A DNA stretch of 5,593 bases from JAVXNW01 sp036645575 (lineage in GTDB: Bacteria > Bacillota > Clostridia > Christensenellales > Aristaeellaceae). Made by a program: the position numbers and the translations under genes. The notes below the pieces were generated by a model that was not told where the DNA came from, searched no databases, and saw only the letters and a program-made list of their open reading frames with translations. This document shows positions 1 to 5,318 of the stretch, in pieces. The stretch spans positions 1 through 5,593 of the forward strand of contig JAVXNW010000135.1 in NCBI GenBank assembly GCA_036645575.1, read 5' to 3'. Within the stretch, counting starts at the first letter, position 1. Every line of letters begins with the position of its first letter.

Positions 1-1
1 C

Positions 2-154
2 GCGGGGGACGCCGCCTACACGCTTTCTTGGGAAGTCAAGGAAGGCTCGAAGAGCTGGAAGACCTTGAACGAAGACGGCGCGACCTACTCCTTCGAAGTA
101 ACCGAGCAGAACCAGAACTTCAAATACCGCGTCGCCCTCGTCACCGCCGACTGA
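2..154 (+). CDS. C-terminal fragment of an Ig/FN3-like domain protein (5' end outside window)
   Basis: The reading frame is open from the window edge and ends at TGA 152-154, giving 50 residues without a start. The residues show a beta-sandwich pattern: YTLSWEV near the beginning, then SWKTL, ATYSFEV and FKYRVALV, ending in TAD. A Trp in an early strand followed by Y-x-F and a late Y-R strand is typical of the repeated Ig-like or fibronectin-III-like modules at the ends of clostridial surface and secreted proteins. Codons are GC-rich at third positions, as in the neighbouring genes, which supports real coding. No LPXTG signal or membrane segment follows, so this end is not sortase-anchored. 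The gene converges on the ABC-F gene and the two ends are 179 bp apart. The function of the whole protein cannot be judged from this piece. Confidence 0.72.
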   Translation, partial: AGDAAYTLSWEVKEGSKSWKTLNEDGATYSFEVTEQNQNFKYRVALVTAD

Positions 155-170
155 CCCGCGCGCACAGCAC

Positions 171-275
171 ACATTTTAGGGAAGCCGCACGACAGGCACG
201 CGCACATTTTAAGGAAAGCACCGCACGACAGGCACGCGCACATTTTAAGGAAAGCACCGCGCGACAGGCTCGCGC
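171..275. repeat. Three tandem copies of a 36-bp repeat
   Basis: Copies lie at 171-203 (33 bp), 204-239 (36 bp) and 240-275 (36 bp). Each starts ACATTTTA and ends with a GACAGGC(A/T)CGCGC block. Copy 1 lacks 3 bp in the middle and has a G for A change; copies 2 and 3 differ at only two positions. The array is in the gap between two convergent genes, after the stop of the plus-strand gene and before the ABC-F terminator. In copy 3 the two differences complete a 6-bp stem (259-264 with 270-275, loop 265-269) that has two mismatches in the other copies. Length steps are multiples of three, so the array could be read as a 12-residue repeat in another frame, but nothing else supports translation. 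Confidence 0.85.
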
Positions 276-285
276 CGATCGATCC

Positions 286-329
286 AAAAATAAAAAAGCG
301 GGGAACGGCGTCATGCCGCTCCCCGCTTT
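286..329 (-). terminator. Rho-independent terminator of the ABC-F gene
   Basis: The outer arms 295-304 and 320-329 are perfectly complementary (AAAGCGGGGA / TCCCCGCTTT), and the inner arms 306-309 and 315-318 continue the stem around a 5-nt loop. The pair 305/319 is G-U on the minus-strand RNA but A-C on the plus strand, which favours minus. On the minus strand the stem runs into TTTTTTATTTTT. It begins 5 bp after the ABC-F stop codon. The plus-strand side has only TTTGGGTTTATTT, so it may also act weakly on the convergent gene. Confidence 0.93.
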
Positions 330-333
330 GGGT

Positions 334-1935
334 TTATTTGCCCGCGCGGGTCTCGATGTATTCGAGGTATTCGTCGTAGCTCTCGCGGCGGTCGATCAGC
401 GCGCCGGGCGCAATCTCGATTACGCGGTTGGCGACCGTCTGCATCGCCTGATGATCGCGGGAGGTAAAGAGCATCGAGCCCTTGAACTCCACCATGCCCT
501 CGTTGAGCGCGGTGATGGCCTCTAGGTCTAGGTGGTTGGTCGGCTCGTCCATGATCAGCACGTTCGCGCCCGCCAGCATCATCTTGGCCAACATGCAGCG
601 CACGCGCTCGCCGCCGGAGAGCACCTTGGCCTCTTTCAGGGCCTCCTCGCCGGAAAAGAGCACGCGCCCCAGCCAGCCGCGGATGGTCACCTCGTACTTG
701 TCGTCGGAATACTGCCGCAGCCAATCCACGAGCGAGTAGTCCACCCCGTTAAAGAACGCCGCGTTGTCGGAGGGGAAATAGGCCACCTTGGTGGTCACGC
801 CCCACTGGAACGTGCCCTCGTCGGGCGTCATTTCGCCCATGAGAATCTGGAAAAGCGTCGTGCGCGCCAGCTCGTCCGGCCCGGTAAAGGCGATCTTGTC
901 GCCCGGCCGCACGACGAAGCTGACCTGATCGAGCACCTTGCGCCCGCCGACCGTCTTGGTAAGGCCGCTCACGCTGAGCACGTCGTTGCCCACCTGCCGC
1001 GCCTGCTCGAAGTGAATGAAGGGATAGCGGCGCGAGGAGGGCGTGAAGTTGCCCATCTGCAGGTTGTCCAGCAGCTTCTTGCGGGAGGTCGCCTGGCGCG
1101 ACTTGGACGCGTTGGCGCTGAATCGGGCGATAAACTCCTCCAGATCCTTGGCCTTTTCCTCGTTGCGCTTGCGCTGATCCTTGGCCTGCCGGGTCGCCAA
1201 TTGCGTATATTCATACCAGAAGTCGTAGTTGCCCACGTACATCTGAACCTTGCCGTAGTCGATATCCACGATGTGGGTGCACACGTGGTTCAAAAAATGT
1301 CGGTCATGCGAGACCACGATGACGGTGTTCGGGAAATCCAGCAGGAAATCCTCAAGCCACGTGATGGCGTGCAGGTCGAGGTTGTTGGTCGGCTCATCCA
1401 GCAGCAGAATGTCCGGCATCGCAAAGAGCGCCTGCGCCAGAAGCACCTTCACCTTGTGCGGGCCGTCCAGCGCGCTCATCTTCATCTGATGGTATTCGCC
1501 CGTGACGCCAAGCCCGTTGAGCAGCGTCTCCGCGTCAGGCTCCGCGTTCCAGCCGTCCAGTTCGGCAAATTCACCCTCGAGGTTGGCCAGCTTCAGCCCG
1601 TCCTCGTCGTCAAGCTCCGCCTTTTCGTACAGCTTTTCCTTCTCCACCATGATCTCATACAGGCGCTTGTGCCCCATCAGCACGGTTTCAAGCGCCGTAT
1701 GCTCGTCAAAGGCAAAGTGATCTTGGCGCAACGTCGCAATTCGCTCGCCCGTCTTGACCGATACCTCGCCCCTGGTGGGTTCCAGCTCGCCCGACAGGAT
1801 TTTGAGAAAAGTGGATTTCCCCGTGCCGTTTGCGCCAATCAAGCCGTAGCAGTTGCCCGCGACAAACTGCGCGTTGACATCCTTAAAGAGTTCCCGCCCG
1901 CCATATTGAAGGGTGATTCCCTGTGCAGTGATCAT
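334..1935 (-). CDS. ykpA: ABC-F family ATPase, YkpA/YbiT type
   Basis: A 533-residue soluble protein with two ABC domains and no membrane segments, which places it in ABC-F, the ribosome-associated translation factors, rather than among transporters. Site 1: Walker A GANGTGKST (34-42), Walker B LLLDEP (177-182, Glu181), H-loop SHDRH (His210). Its signature segment (153-170, MSALDGPHKV...) is degenerate, as in E. coli YbiT. The linker of about 245-312 contains RFSANASKSRQATSR (271-285), a hallmark of the YbiT/YkpA group. Site 2: signature LSGGE (439-443) and Walker B IMDEPTNHLD with Glu464, but the Walker A position reads GPDELARTT (352-360), with Arg358 for the lysine, and the H-loop reads SRDH with Arg493 for His. 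From memory, the Walker A loss is shared with Bacillus YkpA; the H-loop change is not. The ATG is preceded by AGGAG five bases upstream. Single-gene unit with its own promoter and terminator. Assignment to the YkpA type is confident; the cellular role of that type is poorly defined, and drug resistance is not indicated. Confidence 0.95.
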   Translation of the reverse strand: MITAQGITLQYGGRELFKDVNAQFVAGNCYGLIGANGTGKSTFLKILSGELEPTRGEVSVKTGERIATLRQDHFAFDEHTALETVLMGHKRLYEIMVEKEKLYEKAELDDEDGLKLANLEGEFAELDGWNAEPDAETLLNGLGVTGEYHQMKMSALDGPHKVKVLLAQALFAMPDILLLDEPTNNLDLHAITWLEDFLLDFPNTVIVVSHDRHFLNHVCTHIVDIDYGKVQMYVGNYDFWYEYTQLATRQAKDQRKRNEEKAKDLEEFIARFSANASKSRQATSRKKLLDNLQMGNFTPSSRRYPFIHFEQARQVGNDVLSVSGLTKTVGGRKVLDQVSFVVRPGDKIAFTGPDELARTTLFQILMGEMTPDEGTFQWGVTTKVAYFPSDNAAFFNGVDYSLVDWLRQYSDDKYEVTIRGWLGRVLFSGEEALKEAKVLSGGERVRCMLAKMMLAGANVLIMDEPTNHLDLEAITALNEGMVEFKGSMLFTSRDHQAMQTVANRVIEIAPGALIDRRESYDEYLEYIETRAGK

Positions 1936-2044
1936 TCTTACTCCTTTTTCGCTCTGGACAAAGCACCTTATATTCGATTCATTCTATCGTATCGTGGATC
2001 ACACCACGCTATTGGGCGATCCCAATCAAGCGCCCCATCGCGCC
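1936..2044 (-). promoter_or_regulatory. ABC-F mRNA leader with hairpins and a possible 9-codon leader ORF
   Basis: The predicted transcript starts near 2044, leaving about 109 nt before the ATG. The leader contains ATTGGGATCGCCCAAT (2011-2026), whose six outer pairs close a 4-nt loop, and a second hairpin CGTGG...CCACG just downstream. A short frame ATG...TAG at 2038-2009 would encode MGRLIGIAQ, starting only about 6 nt from the predicted 5' end. Several ABC-F resistance genes are controlled by leader-peptide attenuation, but here I see no hairpin followed by a U-tract, so regulation is only a possibility. The ribosome binding site for the main gene is CTCCT on the plus strand at 1941-1945. 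Confidence 0.3.
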
Positions 2045-2050
2045 CCCCTC

Positions 2051-2080
2051 ATTATACTGTAGCGCTTGCGACGCCGTCAA
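2051..2080 (-). promoter_or_regulatory. Sigma-A-type promoter of the ABC-F gene
   Basis: Reading the minus strand, TTGACG (2080-2075) is followed after 18 bp by a perfect TATAAT (2056-2051). This is one base from consensus at -35 and exact at -10. It lies between the SIMPL gene terminator and the ABC-F start, with no competing candidate in the gap. Confidence 0.8.
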
Positions 2081-2107
2081 GGAATATCAGGTAGCTTCCC
2101 GGTAAGT

Positions 2108-2147
2108 AAATAAAATCAAGCGGGCGTTCCCGCTTGGGAACGCCCGC
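2108..2147 (-). terminator. Rho-independent terminator of the SIMPL gene
   Basis: Arms 2120-2131 and 2136-2147 form a perfect 12-bp GC-rich stem (GCGGGCGTTCCC / GGGAACGCCCGC) with a 4-nt loop. On the minus strand it is followed by TTGATTTTATTTACTT. It lies 26 bp after the SIMPL stop codon and isolates that gene from the ABC-F promoter downstream. Confidence 0.93.
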
Positions 2148-2173
2148 CATTGGGTTTGTTTCGCGCAATGCGC

Positions 2174-2872
2174 CTACTTTGTCGCTTCGTAGACCATGGT
2201 CACCGATGCGTTGACGCTCAGATTGCCCACGTCGATCTGGGTATTTGCCGCGCCCGTCTCCGCCATGTCCATCATCCGGCTGACGACGTAGCCCGAACCG
2301 CTGCCGTCCTCGGTCAGCTCGGTCAATTCGCCCAGCGCAAGGCCCGCCGCCTTGGCCATCGTCGCGGCACGCGCCTGCGCGTTCTCTACCGCCAGCGCAA
2401 GCGCCTGCTCATAGGCCGCCTGACGGTTCGCAATCGTGAAGGACACGCCGTTCATCTGGTTCGCGCCCGCCTTCACCGCGGCGTCAATCACCTGTCCCAG
2501 CACGTCCAGGTTGCGCACGGTGATCGTCAACTGGTGCGACACGTTGTAGCCGCTGGGCGCATCACCGCTCACTTCGTAGTCGTACTGCGTATACAGGGAG
2601 AGATTGCCGGTCGCAATGTCAGCCTTCTCTACGCCCGCGCCCATGACCGCCTCGCGCACCGCGTTGAGCTTCACGTTGACATTTGCCATGGCCTGTCCGA
2701 CATCCGCACTGACCTCGCTCACGCCCAGATCAATCGTCGCCTGGTCGGGCTGCACGTACACCTCGCCCGTTCCCGTCGCGGTCACCTTGGTTCCGCCCTC
2801 CGCCAGCGCCGCCCCGGTCAATATCGCCATCATGAGCACCACAGTCAGCACCATCATCATTGTCTTTTTCAC
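2174..2872 (-). CDS. Exported SIMPL (DUF541) domain protein
   Basis: The chosen start is GTG at 2872-2870, giving 232 residues. It has AAAGGAG eight bases upstream and opens directly with a signal peptide; the upstream in-frame ATGs at 2935 and 2896 would put the ribosome binding site inside the gene or add an unlikely N-terminus. Residues 2-3 are Lys-Lys, 5-23 are hydrophobic, and ALA|E (22-25) is a signal peptidase I site without a lipobox Cys, so the product should be secreted or surface-retained. The mature part matches the SIMPL family: VTATGTGEVYVQPDQATIDL (30-49), the alternating strand-helix middle, an Ala-rich helix (152-182) and a closing beta strand (218-229). The family's function is loosely defined; members are periplasmic or extracellular, and the founding one was linked to a kinase-signalling partner in mammals. 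The gene lies downstream of the sigma/anti-sigma operon but after its terminator. No convincing promoter is visible in between. Confidence 0.92.
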   Translation of the reverse strand: MKKTMMMVLTVVLMMAILTGAALAEGGTKVTATGTGEVYVQPDQATIDLGVSEVSADVGQAMANVNVKLNAVREAVMGAGVEKADIATGNLSLYTQYDYEVSGDAPSGYNVSHQLTITVRNLDVLGQVIDAAVKAGANQMNGVSFTIANRQAAYEQALALAVENAQARAATMAKAAGLALGELTELTEDGSGSGYVVSRMMDMAETGAANTQIDVGNLSVNASVTMVYEATK

Positions 2873-2880
2873 CGAAATCA

Positions 2881-2887
2881 CTCCTTT
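2881..2887 (-). promoter_or_regulatory. Ribosome binding site fixing the SIMPL GTG start
   Basis: CTCCTTT on the plus strand is AAAGGAG in the mRNA, with an 8-nt spacer to the GTG at 2872. It lies inside the coding region that the upstream ATG codons would imply, which argues against those starts. Confidence 0.8.
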
Positions 2888-2916
2888 ATTTGCCATTTTT
2901 ATTCGTTTTTGGGTAC

Positions 2917-2948
2917 AAAAAACGGGATCAACCATGGCCGACCCCGTT
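2917..2948 (-). terminator. Terminator of the sigma/anti-sigma operon, displaced by an insertion
   Basis: Arms 2921-2929 (AACGGGATC) and 2940-2948 (GACCCCGTT) form a 9-bp stem with a 10-nt loop. The 2927/2942 pair is G-U on the minus-strand RNA but A-C on the plus strand. The minus strand continues into TTTTTT (2922-2917). It is the first terminator downstream of the anti-sigma stop codon, but the 159-bp element at 2963-3121 now lies between them. Without that element the hairpin would begin about 10 bp after the stop codon, a normal spacing. Confidence 0.85.
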
Positions 2949-2958
2949 TATGCCTTTT

Positions 2959-2962
2959 TTAG
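2959..2962. repeat. Left copy of a 4-bp target site duplication (TTAG)
   Basis: TTAG directly abuts the left inverted repeat at 2963; the same four bases directly abut the right inverted repeat at 3122-3125. A four-base match is weak alone but falls exactly at both element ends. Confidence 0.7.
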
Positions 2963-3121
2963 GGAATCGCTGATTAAAGAACGTGCGTGATGGCGAGCTG
3001 AATTTTTGCCAGATTCGTCATGCAAAAGCCGAAGGCGCAAAAGCGCTACGTCGAGGCTTTTGCAGGGCGGAGATGGCGGAAATGCGGCCGCCAGCACGTG
3101 CGGGATTTATTCAGCGGTTCC
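2963..3121. mobile_element. MITE-like non-autonomous element, 159 bp
   Basis: The ends are inverted repeats: GGAATCGCTGATTAAA at 2963-2978 and, on the other strand, GGAACCGCTGAATAAA at 3121-3106 (14 of 16 identical). TTAG flanks both ends. The inverted symmetry continues inward: aligning the left 68 bases with the complement of the right 67 gives about 48 matches. It finishes in a perfect 10-bp inverted repeat (3021-3030 and 3055-3064), so a single strand could fold into one long hairpin. No credible ORF is inside. These traits fit a miniature inverted-repeat transposable element moved by a transposase encoded elsewhere. The TTAG target fits the YTAR preference known for part of the IS5 family, but the family assignment is a guess. 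Confidence 0.78.
3021..3064. repeat. Central hairpin of the MITE-like element
   Basis: TGCAAAAGCC (3021-3030) pairs perfectly with GGCTTTTGCA (3055-3064). Inside the loop a second copy of GCAAAAGC (3037-3044) lies within GCGCAAAAGCGC. The single GCTTTTGC arm (3056-3063) could pair with either direct copy, giving two alternative folds. Confidence 0.7.
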
Positions 3122-3125
3122 TTAG
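3122..3125. repeat. Right copy of the 4-bp target site duplication (TTAG), containing the stop codon
   Basis: TTAG follows the right end of the element at 3121. Its first three bases (TTA) are the TAA stop codon of the anti-sigma gene read on the minus strand. Confidence 0.7.
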
Positions 3126-4435
3126 CGGCGCTTATTCCTGCGCCGTTTCACGCCCGCGATGATCAGGCAGATCACGATGATCAGCGGAATCGCAATCACG
3201 AGCGCGGGTGCGGCCATCGTCAGCACGACTGCGGCATCCTGCAAAAAGCCCTTCATCCACGCAACCGACTGCTCAAACGCGGTCTTCATCCGCGCTTCAA
3301 GCGTCGTGCCCGGCACAAGCGCCTGCCCGCCCGCCGCCACTTCGGTCAGCGTAATGTAGACCGGTGCGTCGTTTGCCAAGCTATCCCAGCCGCGCATCTG
3401 CCCTTCCAATTCGTCGATCGACTGCTGCACTTGGGTTTGCTTATCCTCAAGCAGCAACATGTCTTCCAAATTGGCCGCGCTCTTGACCAGTTCGCCCAGC
3501 CGCGTCTGCTGCGCCTTGTAGGCGGCCAGGCGCGAGGCCACGTCGTAGTACTGGCTGGAGATGTCCTCCGCCGACTCGCTCTTGTACGTCACCGTACCCA
3601 CCGCGTCAAGCGAAGCCAGAAATTCGTCGAGCTGCGCCTCCTGCACGCGCACCGTCATGGACGCCGTGCGCCCAACCGCATTGCCCGCCTCAAGCGGACG
3701 CCCCTCGACGGTGGACTGCTCAAAATAGCCCTGATACTCGTCCACGAGGTTCTGAACGCTCACCATGCTCTGTTCAAAGCCGGTGGTCTCCATCTTGCGC
3801 TCGGCGCTCTTGAGCACGACCGGCTTGCGCGTGGCCTCCTGCGTGGAGACCTCCGCCTGATCGGGCGTATCGCCAAGTACCAGCGGCGCACCTGGCGCGT
3901 CCTGCGGCGCGTCTGGCGCGAGCTGCGCGGCTTTCGGCATCTCACCGTCCGCCTCCGACACAATGGGCATCGCGCCTGCACGGCTGCGCGCCGCGCCCTC
4001 GTTTGAATTAGAATCGTAGCTTCGCACCGCGCTTGGCGCGCTCTTGTACGACGCAAGCCCCGCCGGTTGCTCAATCGGCGAAACGCCGCTCATCCGATAG
4101 GCGAACGTGCCGCCGACCAGCAGCACCGCCGCCGCCGCGACCGCGCCCAGTGCGCGGGTAAACCCGTGCCCCCTGCGTTTGGGCGCCTGCTGATGCGTGG
4201 AATCCTCCCGCACCGCTTTGCGCCATGCGGCCTGCGCGTCCAGCGGAATCGTCAAGCCCTCGTCGAGTTCGGCACACATCGTCAAGAGGCGCGTCATGGT
4301 CTCCAGGCGCTCGCCGCACTCGGGACATTCAGTCGCGTGGGCATTCATCCTCTGGCGCGTCTCAATATCCATTTCGCTGTCAAGATAGTCGTTTAAGTGT
4401 TCCTGAAAGAACTTGCAGCTTACCTGTTTGTTCAT
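3122..4435 (-). CDS. Zinc-finger anti-sigma factor fused to a DUF4349 domain
   Basis: 437 residues from ATG 4435, with AAGGAGG seven bases upstream; the frame stays open further upstream but overlaps the sigma gene and is out of frame with it. N-terminal zinc-binding anti-sigma domain (about 1-60): Cys7, then H33-x3-C37-x2-C40, with the DYLDSEM segment (16-22) usual in this fold. A membrane segment follows at about 95-113, then a low-complexity Ala/Pro/Ser region (115-205). The DUF4349 domain covers about 206-430: KSAERKMETT, the YQGYFEQS strand, VRVQEAQLDEFL, a coiled-coil-like helix (295-348) and a terminal membrane segment (402-428). The tail is very basic (RRRNKRR). It should hold the sigma factor at the membrane and sense an envelope signal through the loop between the two membrane segments. 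The stop codon TAA coincides with the target duplication of the adjacent insertion. Second gene of the operon, 25 bp after the sigma gene. Confidence 0.93.
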   Translation of the reverse strand: MNKQVSCKFFQEHLNDYLDSEMDIETRQRMNAHATECPECGERLETMTRLLTMCAELDEGLTIPLDAQAAWRKAVREDSTHQQAPKRRGHGFTRALGAVAAAAVLLVGGTFAYRMSGVSPIEQPAGLASYKSAPSAVRSYDSNSNEGAARSRAGAMPIVSEADGEMPKAAQLAPDAPQDAPGAPLVLGDTPDQAEVSTQEATRKPVVLKSAERKMETTGFEQSMVSVQNLVDEYQGYFEQSTVEGRPLEAGNAVGRTASMTVRVQEAQLDEFLASLDAVGTVTYKSESAEDISSQYYDVASRLAAYKAQQTRLGELVKSAANLEDMLLLEDKQTQVQQSIDELEGQMRGWDSLANDAPVYITLTEVAAGGQALVPGTTLEARMKTAFEQSVAWMKGFLQDAAVVLTMAAPALVIAIPLIIVICLIIAGVKRRRNKRR

Positions 4436-4460
4436 GCGCTCCCCTCCTTCCTTACGACAT

Positions 4461-5048
4461 TTAGACTGGATACCGTCCAAAAAGTTCCGGCTGCCTGCGC
4501 AGCACCTCGCGCAATTTTTCGCGTCCGCGGCTGATGCGCGACTTGATGGTCCCCACGTTCGCGTCCAACATCTCGGCGATCTCTTCATAACTAAATCCCT
4601 GCACGTCGCGCAGCACAATGGCCGCGCGCATGTCCTCGGGCAGCCCCGCAATCGCCTGCTCCAGCATCCGGCGCTGCTCAGAGGCGACCGAATGCTGCTC
4701 CGGCGTATCGGACTCGTCGGTAGGCGCCCACCCCGCATCCAGCATCGCGTCAAGCGAGGAGGCGGTGCGCACCTTGCGCCTGCGCAACTCGTCAAGGCAG
4801 GTGTTCATCGTCACCCGATAGATCCACGTGGCAAATGAAGACTGCCCCTTAAACCCCTTCATCGCGCGATATACGCGCAACATCGCTTCCTGCACACAGT
4901 CAAGCGCATCTTCGCGGTTTCCGCACATGCGAAGCGCGACGGCATACATCCGCCCTTCCTGCGCCCGCATCAATTGTTCGAAGGCAGCGGCGTCGCCCCG
5001 CGAAGCCTGATGGATCAGCTGCTCATCGGTGATCTGCACGTCCTTCAC
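4461..5048 (-). CDS. ECF-type RNA polymerase sigma factor (SigW/RpoE-like)
   Basis: 195 residues, a normal length for group 4 sigma factors. Region 2 covers about 23-92: the helix with EDALDCVQEAMLRVYRAM (46-63) for core binding and -10 recognition, then FATWIYRVTMNTCLDELRRR (72-91). Region 4 is 130-183: AIAGLPEDMRAAIVLRDVQG, then the helix-turn-helix FSYEEIAEMLDANVGTIKSR (152-171) that reads the -35 element. The linker 93-129 is acidic and variable, and there is no C-terminal extension. It should direct RNA polymerase to a small envelope-response regulon and be held inactive by the membrane anti-sigma encoded next. The start is uncertain. GTG 5048 has AGGTGG seven bases upstream, but that site overlaps the predicted transcript start. 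GTG 5039 (192 residues) has GAGGTGA with a good spacing and lies fully inside the transcript. The longer form is reported. Confidence 0.93.
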   Translation of the reverse strand: MKDVQITDEQLIHQASRGDAAAFEQLMRAQEGRMYAVALRMCGNREDALDCVQEAMLRVYRAMKGFKGQSSFATWIYRVTMNTCLDELRRRKVRTASSLDAMLDAGWAPTDESDTPEQHSVASEQRRMLEQAIAGLPEDMRAAIVLRDVQGFSYEEIAEMLDANVGTIKSRISRGREKLREVLRRQPELFGRYPV

Positions 5049-5064
5049 CTCACTTCCACCTGCT

Positions 5065-5094
5065 ATTATACGCCATAGTGACCGCCCAGCGCAA
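5065..5094 (-). promoter_or_regulatory. Sigma-A-type promoter of the sigma/anti-sigma operon
   Basis: On the minus strand, TTGCGC (5094-5089) is followed after 18 bp by a perfect TATAAT (5070-5065). The predicted transcript begins near 5058, only about 10 nt before the annotated GTG, so the leader is very short. No ECF-style -35 GGAAC motif correctly placed on this strand was found, so housekeeping rather than autoregulated transcription is suggested. Confidence 0.62.
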
Positions 5095-5109
5095 GAACGG
5101 CCGATAGAA

Positions 5110-5137
5110 TTCTACATTGGAACCTTCTACCATTGGA
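5110..5137. repeat. Direct repeat upstream of the sigma operon promoter
   Basis: TTCTACATTGGA (5110-5121) recurs as TTCTACCATTGGA (5125-5137), differing by one inserted C, with starts 15 bp apart. It lies 16-43 bp upstream of the sigma operon -35 hexamer and could be a regulator site, but it could also be a chance duplication. Confidence 0.5.
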
Positions 5138-5187
5138 CGCATCAAAACGGCCTTGGTTGCATCCCATAAATAATTTTCCAAAACACC

Positions 5188-5216
5188 TTGCTTTTTCGCT
5201 CAAGATAGGATAAAAT
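5188..5216 (+). promoter_or_regulatory. Promoter of the tRNA-Leu gene
   Basis: TTGCTT (5188-5193), a 17-bp spacer, then TAAAAT (5211-5216); the transcript would start near 5223, about 10 nt before the mature tRNA. The bases just upstream (5166-5185) are A/T-rich, resembling an UP element as expected for a stable RNA gene. Confidence 0.75.
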
Positions 5217-5232
5217 AGAATACGTTCCTTAA

Positions 5233-5318
5233 GCCGGAATGATGGAATGGCAGACGTGACGGACTCAAAATCCGTTGGTGGCGACACCGTGCGGGTTCAA
5301 GTCCCGCTTCCGGCACCA
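5233..5318 (+). tRNA. tRNA-Leu, anticodon CAA
   Basis: A complete cloverleaf of the long-variable-arm class. The acceptor arms GCCGGAA (5233-5239) and TTCCGGC (5308-5314) pair perfectly. The anticodon stem is ACGGA/TCCGT (5259-5263, 5271-5275) with the loop CTCAAAA, giving anticodon CAA (5266-5268) for UUG codons. The variable arm (about 5276-5290) forms its own stem (GGTG/CACC). The T arm is GCGGG-TTCAAGT-CCCGC (5291-5307). The discriminator is A (5315) and CCA (5316-5318) is encoded. The long variable arm, A73 and the CAA anticodon together identify leucine. It stands alone with its own promoter and terminator. Confidence 0.97.

Noticed and set aside
171..275. CRISPR array
   Set aside because: The copies are head-to-tail with no unique spacers between them, so it is a plain tandem repeat.
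28..525. 165-residue plus-strand open frame spanning the tandem repeats and the end of the ABC-F gene
   Set aside because: It is in a different frame from the Ig-like fragment, crosses a terminator and the antisense of a well-defined gene, and is very rich in Arg/Ala/His, as expected for a shadow frame in GC-rich DNA.
334..1935. Antibiotic-resistance ABC-F (ribosomal protection) assignment
   Set aside because: The linker and sequence landmarks match the housekeeping-type YkpA/YbiT group; a long resistance-type interdomain arm is not evident.
532..2094. 520-residue plus-strand open frame antisense to the ABC-F gene
   Set aside because: It mirrors the ABC-F coding sequence, is full of His/Arg/Leu/Val with no recognisable domain, and runs through the ABC-F promoter and leader.
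2150..2962. Long plus-strand frame antisense to the SIMPL gene
   Set aside because: It is a shadow of a confidently identified gene, and its His/Arg-rich composition is not protein-like.
4436..4795. N-terminal extension of the anti-sigma frame upstream of 4435
   Set aside because: The extra 120 residues overlap the sigma gene in another frame, are Arg/Cys/Ser-rich, and lie before a strong ribosome binding site that fits the ATG at 4435.
5117..5146. ECF-type promoter suggested by GGAACC at 5119-5124 on the plus strand
   Set aside because: No matching -10 element (CGTC/CGTA-like) appears at the expected 16-17 bp spacing, and it points away from the sigma operon.
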